From Streptomyces sp. TLI_053 (GTDB lineage Bacteria > Actinomycetota > Actinomycetes > Streptomycetales > Streptomycetaceae): 64,000 nucleotides of DNA. Position numbers and translations under genes: made by a program. This document shows, piece after piece, positions 41,378 through 50,079 of this stretch (the stretch's first letter is position 1; each line of letters opens with the position of its first letter). The DNA is taken from positions 6,909,501-6,973,500 of the forward strand of contig NZ_LT629775.1 of NCBI RefSeq assembly GCF_900105395.1, read 5' to 3'. Under the pieces are notes generated by a model. That model had not been told where the DNA came from and made no database searches. It saw only the letters and a list, made by a program, of their open reading frames with translations.

Positions 41378-44300
41378 TCAGTACCGCGGGTCCACCCGGT
41401 AGATCGGGCGGTCCGGCACCCACCAGTGGCTGGAGCGCCAGATCCCGAAGGTGAACCGCACCCCGTGGCTGCCCCGCTTGTTGGCGGCCTTGAGGAACTG
41501 CTTGCCGATCTTCTTCATCAGGTAGGACAGCGCCCACAGCACGTAGCCGGCGGCCCGCGCGACGATGTGCGGGAGCTTGCGCAGGATCTTGCCGATGCCG
41601 TTGGCGATCAGACCCGAGACGTAGAGCAGGGTGCCGATGGTGTTGCCCTCGGCCCGGCTGAAGTAGGCGACCCACTTCTTGCGCCAGGACATGCCGGTCA
41701 GGTCGTCCATGGTGATCGGGTCGACCGGGTAGCCGTAGGCGTTCGGCGAGCCCTCCAGGACCGGGTCGGTCTGCAGGAACCGGCCGGTGGCCGGGTCGTA
41801 CAGCCGGACGCCCATCAGGGTGAGGCCGGAGAGGCTGTCGCCCTCGCGCTGCGCCCCGCCGAGCCAGCCGTACTCGGTCGAGCCGGTGGCGTCGACGACG
41901 TTGCCGTACTCGTCGTAGTGGTAGACGGCGAGGTCCTGGGTGCCGTCGGGGGACATCTGGACCGAGACGTCGCCGTGCAGGTTGGTCAGCAGCAGGACCG
42001 CGCCGCCGTCGGTGCCGGTGGCGGCCGTGAGCTGGCCGGTCAGGTCCAGGACGTTGCGGGTGAGCTTGCCGGCCGCGTCCTTGGACCAGGACGGGCTGTC
42101 GGTGCCCGCTTCGAAGTGCTTGGTGTCCTGGGCGGTGACGGCCCAGGTGCCGTCGGTGCCCTTGGTCTCCGTGGTGCTCACCGCGAGGCGGCCGGAGGCG
42201 TCCAGGTCCCAGGTCTTGCGGGTGTCGCCGAGGGTCTCGGTGCGGACCAGGTCGTTGACGTAGTAGCCGAGCTGGGTGCCCTTCGGCAGGGCGGTGGTGC
42301 GGCCGTAGGCGTCGTACGTGTAGCCGGCGTCGGTGAGGCGGTCGGCGGTGTCGTAGCCGTGGTTCTCGGCCTTGGTGACGGCGTCCTGGGTGGCCGGGTC
42401 GCAGTCGTCGGTCACGCTGGTGCGGTTGGTCCGGTTGCTGCTCTGGTCGAACGCGTAGGTCCGGGTCGCGCAGGCCAGGCCGGTGCTGTCGGCGGCCTTG
42501 GTCAGGCGGCCGGTGGCGTCGTAGGTGTAGCCGCTGGTGGTGCTGTTGCCGTCGGACTGGGTGCGGCCGGCCTGCTGGCCGTGCACGGTGTAGTCGGCGT
42601 TGTCGGCCAGCAGGACGGTGCCCGCCTGGTTGCTGTAGGTCTTGCCGGTCTGGCTGCCCCGGCTGTCGTAGCTGTTGGTCAGGGTGTTGCCGCCGGGCAT
42701 GGTCTGGGTGACCAGCCGGCCCTCGACGTCGTAGGAGGCGGTGAAGGTGCCCGCGACCGAGTCGGTCAGCGTGGTGGGCAGGCCGCGCGGGTCCTTGGCG
42801 GTGTCGTAGCCGTAGGTGACGCTGGACGGCACCGAGTCGGACTTCTTCACCACCCGGTCGAGCTTGTCGTACTCGGTGGTGGTGACGTTGCCGGCGCCGT
42901 CGTCGTAGGAGACCTGGCGGCCGAGCCTGTCGTAGCCCTGGGTGATGGTGGCCCTGCCGTTGTTGACGGTGGCGAGCTCACCGGTGGCCGGGTCGTAGCC
43001 GAGCACGGTGTCGGCGACGGCGGTGCCGGTGCCGCCGGTGACCGAGACCTTCACCGGACGGCCGGCGGCGTCGTAGTCGCGGGTGGTGGTGCGGGTGACG
43101 CCGTTGGCGGTCTCGGTCAGCACCGAGACGTTGCCCCAGCGGTCGTACTGGAAGGTCTTCGTCGGCAGCTGGGCCGGGTTGCTCCCGCCGCCGGTGACCT
43201 GGGCGGCCGGGGCGACCGAGCAGACCAGGTCGGCCCACTCCGGGTGGCCGGCGCAGGCGCCGGTGCCGGTCGGACCGTAGTACGAGGTGACCGTGGTGGC
43301 CGCGTCGGAGCCGGTGGAGTTCGGGCGGCTCTGCGAGGTCACCCGGCCGGCGGCGTCGTAGCCGGTGGCGGTGGTGATCCTCAGGCCGGCCGGGTCCTGG
43401 ACCGACTGGGTGGGCAGGCCCTGGGCCCAGTCGTAGCCGGTGGCGGTCCGGCGGGTGTCGGCGTCGGCGGCGTAGCCGTCGATCCGGGCGCCGACCGTCA
43501 CCGAGGTGGTCTTGTCGCTGACCGCGGCGGTCGCCGGGCGGCCCTCGTCGTAGCTGCTCACGGTGTGGGCGCGGGCCGGGACCTCGGCGCCGGTGGTGAG
43601 CGCCGGGGAGCTGCCGGAGGCGGCCAGGTCGTGCTCCAGGGTGACCAGCTGCAGCGGGTCGTACTGCTCGACCAGCCGCTTGCCGTCGGCCGAGTAGACC
43701 GACGTCGAGGAGAGCACCTGGGCGCGGTCGGCGGTGGAGCGGCCGGCGATGCCGAGGGCGCGCAGCTTGTTCAGGCCGTCACCGGTGGTGGCCAGGGCGA
43801 GGATGCGGTTCTCCGCGGAGAGGGCCCGCACCTGGCTGCCGAAGGCGTTGTACTCGGTGGTGGTGATGCCGCCGCCGGGGGTGGCGGTGTTGACCTCGCG
43901 GCCGGACGCGTTGGTGTAGGTCACCGAGGCCCGGTTGTACGCGGCGGTGCCGAGCGCCTTGCCGTCGTGGGTCGACGGGACGGCGTCGGGCGGCAGCACG
44001 GCGGTGGCGTCGGTCGGGGCGTCGGTCTGGCCCCAGGCCGCGACGTCGGACGGTGCCAGCGGGTAGGGCGCGTTGGCGCCGCTCAGCGGGACGTCGTAGA
44101 CCACCGAGGTGGTCGCGGTGCCGTCGGTGACGTCCTTGCTGCCCTGCTTGAGGGTGGGCCGGGAGGCGGCGAGCAGCATGCCCTCGCCGGCGGTGGCCGC
44201 GTTGCCGGCCTTGCCGTACTCCAGGGTCCACGGCAGTTCGCCGGGCTCGGTCACGGTGGTGACCCGGCCGGCCGCGTCGTAGCCGTACGCGGTCTTCAGC

Positions 44301-47300
44301 GCCGGCGAGGTCCGCGGGTCCGACACCTCGCGCAGCCGGCCCTGCTCGTCGTACGCGTACTGCGAAACGACGACGGGGGTGGCGGCGGAGGCGCCGGGGT
44401 CGGTGGACCAGAGGCGGATCTGCTTCACCTGGCCGGTCACGTCGCCGAGGGCGGACGCGGTGGCGGTGGTGGCGTCGGCGTAGACGTACTCCAGCACCCG
44501 GCAGCCGGCCGTGGACGGCACGGCGGCGCAGTTGACGGAGGCGGTCGCCGAGGTGGGCGCGACCACATACTTCGGCCGGGCCAGGGTCTTCCCGCCGGAG
44601 ACGACCTTCTCCGACACCACGGAGGTGGTGGAGTTGTCGCTGGGCAGCGAGGAGGCGGTGGCCTGCCAGGTGGTGGCGGCCGGGTCGACCTTGGCGAAGG
44701 CGACCGTGGTGCCCTCGGTGTCCTTCAGGGTGAAGGCCCCGGTGAAGCCGCCGGTCAGGGTGAGGTTCTCGGCGCCGGGCTCGGGCTTCCAGCCGCCCGC
44801 GCCGGTGGCCGTGAAGCCGGTCTCGGAGCCGTCGGCGGAGACCACCGAGAGGGAGGTCGCCGAGGTCTTCCGGACGTAGGACCAGTCGGCGTCGGTGATC
44901 TCGGCAGTGGTGCCGGAGCTCCACTGCGGGCCGAAGATCGCCGCCTGGCCCTCCTGCGCCGAGCCGTTGGTGGGCCGGCGGGAGGAGAAGGAGCGCTCGG
45001 CGTGCAGGCCGAAGGCCTCGGCGTCGGTGGCGGACAGGCCGAGGTCACCGGTGAGGGTGTTCACCTCGCCGGGGCCGACCTTGGTCTCCGGGGCGGTTCC
45101 GGCGTTGCGGTCCACCGTGACGGTGTTGGGCTCGGTGGCGTCGGTGGCGGTGCCGTCGGTGAAGACCGCGCGGACGTCGACCGGGCCGTTCTCGGTCAGG
45201 GTGTCGGTGATGTTCCAGGTCAGCGCGGCCGGCTTGCCACCGGGGGCGGCGAACGGCCAGGCGGTGACCGGCTGGCCGCCGGTGGTGGTGACGTTGGCGG
45301 TCGGAACGTCCTTCCAGGCGTCGGTCTCGCCGCGGCGGTACTGGTAGCGCACCCCGGTGTAGGTGCTGTTGCCCTCGGCCTGCAGCGAGGTGCGGCGGGC
45401 CGGGCGCTCGCCCGCGGCGGGGGCGACCAGGGCGGAGCCCTTGCCGGCGTAGAAGGTGTAGGTGCGGTCGGCGGAGACGTTGCCCGCGGCGTCCCGGGTG
45501 TGCGCGGTGACGGTGTGCGCGCCGGCCTTGAAGGTGAGCTTCGCGCCGACCGGGGCGCCGGTGGTGGCCGCGGTGACCCAGGCGCCGCCGTCCAGCTTGT
45601 ACTGGACGTCCTTCACGTCGGCGGTCGGCGGGGTGAAGGTGAAGGTGCCGCTGTAGTCGCCGTTGGCGTCCGGGGTGCCCGCCCACTGTCCGGCCGGGAA
45701 GTCCCCGGAGGCGATCGCGGTGACGCCGGGCGCGGTGGTGTCCACGGTGAGGGTGCGGAACGCGGACCAGGCGCTGTTGGCGGTGCCGTCCCAGGAGCGG
45801 GAGCGCCACTTGTAGGCGCCGGCCGGCAGCGCGGTGCCCGGGGTCCAGGTGAAGGTGGAGCCGGAGGCCGCGTAGGCGGTGTGGCCGGACTGCAGCGCCG
45901 CGGTGCCGTTCGCGGCCCAGACCTCGAAGTCGAGCAGGACGTTGCCGCCGTCGGGGTCGGTCGCCTTGGCGGACAGGGTCGGCGTGGCGTCCCCGGTGAG
46001 CGCCCCGTTGGCCGGGGCGAGCAGGGTGGAGACGGCCGGCGGGGTGTTGTACGTCACCGACAGGTAGGGCGTGTTGGCGGACGCGTTGCCGGAGTTGAAC
46101 TTCTTCCAGCCGTACGGGTCGCTCTCGTCGGTGGCGCGGATGCCCAGGGTGTTGTTGGCGTTGCCGTTGCCGGCCCAGGCCTGCACCAGCGAGGTGATGT
46201 CCTGGTTCACCCAGCCGTCGTTGCAGGAGCTGGAGTAGCCCTTGGTCGAGGTGGAGGTGGCCCACTTGCGGTTCCAGCCGGGCTGCGCGGTCCACCGGGT
46301 GGCGGTGGTGGCGCTGCCGGTGTCCCAGACGTCCCAGCCCTTGGCGGTGCAGGACCAGCTGTGGAAGTTCCAGAGGTTGAGCTTGCCGCTGGTGATCTGC
46401 TTCCCGCTGATCTTGGCCATCGGGAACTGCAGGAAGGAGCGGGCGATCTGGCCCGAGCCGTTGTTGCCCAGCTTGAGCTCGGTCTGCGAGGAGACGTCGG
46501 TGGCGTAGCCCTGCTGGACGAAGGTGTCGAAGCCGACGCCGATGTTGACCGCCGGGTCCACGGTGACCGGGTACTGGGTCGCCGGGTCGTTGAGGAAGGC
46601 CGCGTCCGGGGTGAGGGTGAGGTCGACGGCGTTGCCGTTCTGGGTGACCTTCAGACCGACCGGGGCGGTGCGGGTGTGGTCGCCGCTGCGCTCGTCGACC
46701 TTCGCGTCCCACATCACCGGGGCGGGCAGCTGGCCCTTCTCCTCGCCGGTCGCCGGGTCGAGGAAGGAGACCGAGTTGTCCGCGTTGTGGCGGGCCCGCA
46801 GGCCGGCCGCGTCCAGGGTCATGGTGACGGTGCCGTTGGCGCCGACCGCGCTGCGGTCCTTGAGTTCGAGGAACTGCTCGAAGCCGGTCCGGGTGGACTC
46901 GACGATCAGGTCGGTCGCGGTGAGCGCGTTCGGGTACCGGGCCTTGGTGCCGTCGACCACGGGGGCCGGGAGGGTGCCGCGCCAGGACAGCGACATGCTG
47001 GTGCCGTTGCCGTTGTCCAGCGAGACCAGGGGGACGGCGGGGGCCTGCTGATCGCCGGCCGGGGCGCCGGCGGCCTTGAACTTCGACGCGGCGGCGGGTG
47101 CGGTGGCGCCGGCCAGGGTGAGGCCGAGCGGGTGGCCCTTGGCCTTGACCGAACCGTCGGCCTGCTGGGCCAGGCTGACGTCGATCGGCCGGAGGGCGCC
47201 GTCCTTGTCCTTGAAGCGGACGGGGCCGGAGGCGACGTCCAGCGTGGTGGTGCCGTCCGGGTTGATCCAGGTGGTGGTGGACTCGCCGCGCTCGTCGGTC

Positions 47301-47584
47301 ACCTCGATCCGGCGGTTCTCCAGCCGGGCCTTGAGGTGGGCGGTGGCGATGTCCTTGGCCTCGGCCGGGCCGAGGGCCTTGCCGGGCTTGGGCGCGGGGG
47401 CCTCGGGGGTGACCGCGACGGCCTGACCGGTCGTCATGACGACGGCGGCGGCCTGGGTGGCGAGGACCACGGCGAGGGCGACCGCGGTGTGGCGCAGGAC
47501 GCCGTTGCGGCGGTGTGGTGCGGGGGCGGCTGGCACGGTGTTCCCGGCGCGGTGCCGGGGTGGTGTGCCGGTCGGCTGTGACAT
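41378..47584 (-). CDS. DNRLRE-domain RHS-repeat protein, polymorphic-toxin-like
   Basis: 2,068 residues from ATG 47584 (GAGGAG 5 bp upstream). A Sec signal follows a long N-terminus. A DNRLRE wall/galactose-binding-like domain lies around 360-520, with Ig/CBM-like modules (about 530-830). RHS/YD repeats run from about 1,095 to 1,900. The RHS core ends with YGWLGGAQREGD and LYDPATGRFLQTDPV. After DP comes a tip of about 115 residues (starting GYPVDPITMDDLTG) with a hydrophobic stretch (GTLLYVSGLIANGIGKIL) and a basic end (RSSHWWVPDRPIYRVDP). The tip is probably a toxin or binding module, not recognised. No immunity gene lies directly downstream. Confidence 0.9.
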   Translation of the reverse strand: MSQPTGTPPRHRAGNTVPAAPAPHRRNGVLRHTAVALAVVLATQAAAVVMTTGQAVAVTPEAPAPKPGKALGPAEAKDIATAHLKARLENRRIEVTDERGESTTTWINPDGTTTLDVASGPVRFKDKDGALRPIDVSLAQQADGSVKAKGHPLGLTLAGATAPAAASKFKAAGAPAGDQQAPAVPLVSLDNGNGTSMSLSWRGTLPAPVVDGTKARYPNALTATDLIVESTRTGFEQFLELKDRSAVGANGTVTMTLDAAGLRARHNADNSVSFLDPATGEEKGQLPAPVMWDAKVDERSGDHTRTAPVGLKVTQNGNAVDLTLTPDAAFLNDPATQYPVTVDPAVNIGVGFDTFVQQGYATDVSSQTELKLGNNGSGQIARSFLQFPMAKISGKQITSGKLNLWNFHSWSCTAKGWDVWDTGSATTATRWTAQPGWNRKWATSTSTKGYSSSCNDGWVNQDITSLVQAWAGNGNANNTLGIRATDESDPYGWKKFNSGNASANTPYLSVTYNTPPAVSTLLAPANGALTGDATPTLSAKATDPDGGNVLLDFEVWAANGTAALQSGHTAYAASGSTFTWTPGTALPAGAYKWRSRSWDGTANSAWSAFRTLTVDTTAPGVTAIASGDFPAGQWAGTPDANGDYSGTFTFTPPTADVKDVQYKLDGGAWVTAATTGAPVGAKLTFKAGAHTVTAHTRDAAGNVSADRTYTFYAGKGSALVAPAAGERPARRTSLQAEGNSTYTGVRYQYRRGETDAWKDVPTANVTTTGGQPVTAWPFAAPGGKPAALTWNITDTLTENGPVDVRAVFTDGTATDATEPNTVTVDRNAGTAPETKVGPGEVNTLTGDLGLSATDAEAFGLHAERSFSSRRPTNGSAQEGQAAIFGPQWSSGTTAEITDADWSYVRKTSATSLSVVSADGSETGFTATGAGGWKPEPGAENLTLTGGFTGAFTLKDTEGTTVAFAKVDPAATTWQATASSLPSDNSTTSVVSEKVVSGGKTLARPKYVVAPTSATASVNCAAVPSTAGCRVLEYVYADATTATASALGDVTGQVKQIRLWSTDPGASAATPVVVSQYAYDEQGRLREVSDPRTSPALKTAYGYDAAGRVTTVTEPGELPWTLEYGKAGNAATAGEGMLLAASRPTLKQGSKDVTDGTATTSVVYDVPLSGANAPYPLAPSDVAAWGQTDAPTDATAVLPPDAVPSTHDGKALGTAAYNRASVTYTNASGREVNTATPGGGITTTEYNAFGSQVRALSAENRILALATTGDGLNKLRALGIAGRSTADRAQVLSSTSVYSADGKRLVEQYDPLQLVTLEHDLAASGSSPALTTGAEVPARAHTVSSYDEGRPATAAVSDKTTSVTVGARIDGYAADADTRRTATGYDWAQGLPTQSVQDPAGLRITTATGYDAAGRVTSQSRPNSTGSDAATTVTSYYGPTGTGACAGHPEWADLVCSVAPAAQVTGGGSNPAQLPTKTFQYDRWGNVSVLTETANGVTRTTTRDYDAAGRPVKVSVTGGTGTAVADTVLGYDPATGELATVNNGRATITQGYDRLGRQVSYDDGAGNVTTTEYDKLDRVVKKSDSVPSSVTYGYDTAKDPRGLPTTLTDSVAGTFTASYDVEGRLVTQTMPGGNTLTNSYDSRGSQTGKTYSNQAGTVLLADNADYTVHGQQAGRTQSDGNSTTSGYTYDATGRLTKAADSTGLACATRTYAFDQSSNRTNRTSVTDDCDPATQDAVTKAENHGYDTADRLTDAGYTYDAYGRTTALPKGTQLGYYVNDLVRTETLGDTRKTWDLDASGRLAVSTTETKGTDGTWAVTAQDTKHFEAGTDSPSWSKDAAGKLTRNVLDLTGQLTAATGTDGGAVLLLTNLHGDVSVQMSPDGTQDLAVYHYDEYGNVVDATGSTEYGWLGGAQREGDSLSGLTLMGVRLYDPATGRFLQTDPVLEGSPNAYGYPVDPITMDDLTGMSWRKKWVAYFSRAEGNTIGTLLYVSGLIANGIGKILRKLPHIVARAAGYVLWALSYLMKKIGKQFLKAANKRGSHGVRFTFGIWRSSHWWVPDRPIYRVDPRY

Positions 47585-47818
47585 GGAGCTCCTCGACGGT
47601 CTGTGGTGAGGGGTTCGACGGCGACACGCGTCCGCGTTCGGGCACGGCCGAGCCGGCCCGGGGCGACCGGACCTGTGCGCGGGCATGCCGATGGGCATAT
47701 GCATGTCAATAAGGGGCCGGTCAAGCCATAGGCATGAATCGGCCAAACCCGTGGGTGTGCGCAACCGTCCGAAATCAGGACGGAAGGCGGGAGCGAGCCC
47801 GGCGGAGGGCCCCGCGGC

Positions 47819-48091
47819 CTACGGTGGAGCCGCCACCGTGAAGCGGTGCGCGGGGCCCTCCGCCAGTGCGCGGCGGAGCAGGGCGTACGCCCTCAGCTCG
47901 GCCGCCTCCCGGTCGGGGGCGCGGACGTACAGCACGACGCCGACGCCCCCCGGGAAGGAGCGGGCGCGGACGTGCTCCAGGCCGTCGCCCGGAGTGGCGC
48001 GCGCCCACAGGGCGCCCTGGACGTCGGCGGGTCCGGTCTCGACGGCGGGCGCGGCCGAGACGTCCAGGAGAGTCAGTTGGACGGCGAACAC
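47819..48091 (-). CDS. 90-residue protein, partner of the GIGWD peptide gene
   Basis: 90 residues from GTG 48091, 7 bp after the stop of the peptide gene, so translation is probably coupled. Mixed alpha/beta composition: VFAVQLTLLDVSAAPAV, VVLYVRAPDREAAELRAYAL and AHRFTVAAPP; it could be a small ferredoxin-like fold. No signal peptide or membrane helix. No family recognised. Its tight linkage to a repetitive secreted peptide suggests a role in processing, modification or immunity. Confidence 0.65.
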   Translation of the reverse strand: MFAVQLTLLDVSAAPAVETGPADVQGALWARATPGDGLEHVRARSFPGGVGVVLYVRAPDREAAELRAYALLRRALAEGPAHRFTVAAPP

Positions 48092-48098
48092 CGAACGG

Positions 48099-48317
48099 TC
48101 AGTCCCAGCCGATGCCCGGGCCGTCGGCGCGGGAGGAGTCCCAGCCGATGCCTCCGGTCCCCCGGACGGCGGGGGCGTCCCAGCCGATCCCGGTCCCGTC
48201 GGCGTGGGCGGTCACAGGGGCGGCCGGGGCGGCCTGCGCGGAGGCGGCGGGGGCGGCGGCGGTGGCGAGGGTCAGTGCGAGGGCGGCGGCGGCGAGCAGC
48301 CGGACGGGCTTCGGCAC
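48099..48317 (-). CDS. small secreted peptide precursor with three GIGWD repeats
   Basis: 72 residues from GTG 48317 (AGGAAC upstream). A Sec signal peptide (KPVRLLAAAALALTLATAAA, cleavage near ASA) is followed by about 45 residues with GTGIGWD, GGIGWD and GPGIGWD, spaced 13 and 12 residues apart; the last repeat is the C-terminus itself. No Cys. Repeats of a short motif in a secreted precursor are typical of multi-copy signal or processed peptides. No known family recognised. It is followed by the 90-residue gene and lies opposite a LuxR-type regulator. Confidence 0.7.
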   Translation of the reverse strand: MPKPVRLLAAAALALTLATAAAPAASAQAAPAAPVTAHADGTGIGWDAPAVRGTGGIGWDSSRADGPGIGWD

Positions 48318-48785
48318 GGCGGTTCCTGTTCTGCACGGTGGTTCAGGGCGTGGTGGCGGTGCGGGGCGGTTCAGGGCGGGACGGTGGTGCGTGGTGCCGG
48401 TGTGCGACGGTGCGTGGTGCCGGTGCGGGGCGGTGGTGCGTGGTGCCGGTGTGCGATGGTGCGTGGTGCCGGTGCGGGCGGTCCGGTGTCCGTCCGCAGA
48501 CTGCATCCTTCCGTCACCCGGTCCGCGCCGGGAGGGAGTTCGCCGGGCAGCATCCGGCCAGGCAGCTTGCTGCAACCCCGGGACGCGGTTCGCGGGGTGG
48601 CGCCGGTCCGCCCGAACCCTTTGCGGAACAGACCGGACGGTCCGGTTCGGGTGACCGGATCAGGTCTTGTGGCGACGGGAGCACCGGAGGAAGGATCGGG
48701 GGTCGCCGGGGCGGACCGGAATTCCGTCGCGAGCCGCGATGGGACGCGATGAGACGTGATGTCGTGACGGTCAGGGGTCGTTGAC
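48318..48785. other. 468-bp divergent intergenic region between the peptide gene and the LuxR gene
   Basis: Contains the 49-bp tandem repeats at 48383-48480 and, close to the regulator, a GC-rich stretch. I see no convincing coding frame. It should hold the promoters of both transcripts; no consensus promoter was identified. Confidence 0.6.
48383..48480. repeat. two 49-bp tandem repeats, each made of two 24/25-bp subrepeats
   Basis: Copies 48383-48431 and 48432-48480 differ at a few bases. Within them GGTGCGTGGTGCCGGTG occurs four times. They lie in the regulatory region upstream of the secreted peptide gene and could be regulator-binding iterons or simple slippage products. Confidence 0.8.
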
Positions 48786-49775
48786 GTGCTGGAACTGCTG
48801 GGCGTGGACACCACCGCGGAAGCCGTGTACCGCGAGATGCTCGCGGATCCGGAGGGCGGGGTGGCCGAACTCCGGGAACGGCTCGACCTGCCCGAGGCCG
48901 ACGTCCGGGCCGCGCTCGACCGCCTCGCCGACCTGACCCTGCTGCGCGCCTCCCGGGAACGCCCCGGCGCGCTCTGGCCGGTCAGCCCGGAGCGCGGGCT
49001 CGAGCTGCTGCTGCGCCGCCAGGAGGAGGACCTCGCCCGCCGCCAGCAGGAGCTGGCCGTCTCCAAGGCCGCCGTGGCGCGCGCCGTCGCGGAGTACGCC
49101 ACCCTCCGCTCGGCCACCCTGGTGGACGGCGGCGAGCGCCTGGTCGGCCTGGACGCGATCCAGGCCAAGCTGGAGACGCTGACCGCCCGGCTGGCGACCG
49201 AGTGCCTGGCGGTGATGCCCGGCGGCGCGCAGTCCGCCGCCAGCCTGGCCGCCTCCCGCCCGCTGGACGAGGACGCCCTGAGACGGGGCGTCAGCCTGCG
49301 CACCATCTACCAGGACAGCGTCCGCAACGACCCGGAGACCTTCGCCTACACCCAGTGGATGACCGGCCTGGGCGGCCGGGTGCGCACCGCCCCGGTGCTG
49401 CCGCCGCGGATGCTGGTCTTCGACGGGACCACCGCCGTGGTGCCGATCGACCCGGAGAACACCAGGGCCGGCGCCCTGTGCACCGAGGAGCCCGGGATCG
49501 TCGCCTCCCTGGTCGCGCTGTTCGAGCAGACCTGGGAGACCGCCGCCCCGCTCGGCGGGGACCCGCGCCCCGAGGACGCCGGCACCGGCCTCAGCCCCGG
49601 TGAGCGCGAACTGCTGCGGCTGCTCTCCACCGGGCTGACCGACGACGCGGCGGCCAAGCGGCTGGGCGTCTCGGTGCGGACGGTCCGGCGGCAGATGGCG
49701 GCGCTGATGGAGCGTCTGGAGGCGGCCAGCCGCTTCGAGGCGGGCCTGAAGGCGGCCCAGCGCGGCTGGTTGTAG
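48786..49775 (+). CDS. TrmB/PLD-like sensor LuxR-family regulator
   Basis: 329 residues from GTG 48786 (AGGGG about 9 bp upstream). The N-terminal winged helix (about 1-60, ELLGVDTTAEAVYREMLADP) is followed by a coiled coil (about 75-100), a PLD/TrmB-type middle domain (LRTIYQDSVRNDPETFAYTQ, LPPRMLVFDGTTAVVPID) and a C-terminal LuxR HTH (LTDDAAAKRLGVSVRTVRRQMAAL). The same core occurs in the regulator at 19098. It is divergent from the GIGWD peptide gene. Confidence 0.87.
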   Translation: MLELLGVDTTAEAVYREMLADPEGGVAELRERLDLPEADVRAALDRLADLTLLRASRERPGALWPVSPERGLELLLRRQEEDLARRQQELAVSKAAVARAVAEYATLRSATLVDGGERLVGLDAIQAKLETLTARLATECLAVMPGGAQSAASLAASRPLDEDALRRGVSLRTIYQDSVRNDPETFAYTQWMTGLGGRVRTAPVLPPRMLVFDGTTAVVPIDPENTRAGALCTEEPGIVASLVALFEQTWETAAPLGGDPRPEDAGTGLSPGERELLRLLSTGLTDDAAAKRLGVSVRTVRRQMAALMERLEAASRFEAGLKAAQRGWL

Positions 49776-50079
49776 CCGGGGTCACAGCTTCGGGGTAACG
49801 GACTGTCGCTGTGCTGGAGAAGTTCACCTCCAGGCTCTTGTCCGGTCATTTTCTACGCGCGTATCTTTGGGGCGCTGCGGGGGGCGGTTCCCGACTTCCG
49901 CGCGGATTTCTACGCGGGTAGCAGGACAGCGGGGCCGGGCACCGGCCGATGCGTCAGGTTCACCCGTCCGGCCGACCCGCACCGCCGACCCGTCCGTCGA
50001 CCCGTCCGGCTGAACCGTCCGGCCGACCCGCCCCGCCGACCCACCCCCATGCACCACCCGAGCTAGGAGCCCCGTTCCG
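49776..50079. other. 304-bp intergenic region before the nuclease gene
   Basis: It holds two GTTCACC motifs (49822-49828 and 49958-49964) that resemble the half-site of PHO boxes, though the 11-bp periodicity is weak. It also holds the direct repeat described next. From about 49965 to 50045 short CCGTCCGGCCGACCC-like repeats fill the leader. Confidence 0.4.
49850..49920 (+). promoter_or_regulatory. 14-bp direct repeat TTTCTACGCG(C/G)GTA, candidate regulator site
   Basis: The same 14-base sequence with a single difference occurs at 49850-49863 and 49907-49920, 57 bp apart, in the region upstream of the extracellular nuclease gene. They contain the near-palindrome TACGCGCGTA. Confidence 0.4.

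Noticed and set aside
40136..47581. A plus-strand open frame of about 2,480 codons over the nickel transporter and RHS region
   Set aside because: It is an antisense shadow: high-GC codon bias of the RHS gene removes stops on the opposite strand. Its Gly/Val/Arg-rich translation shows no domain, and the RHS and NiCoT reading frames explain the DNA.
48383..48480. CRISPR-like array
   Set aside because: Only two direct 49-bp units with subrepeats and no unique spacers between them; no cas genes nearby.
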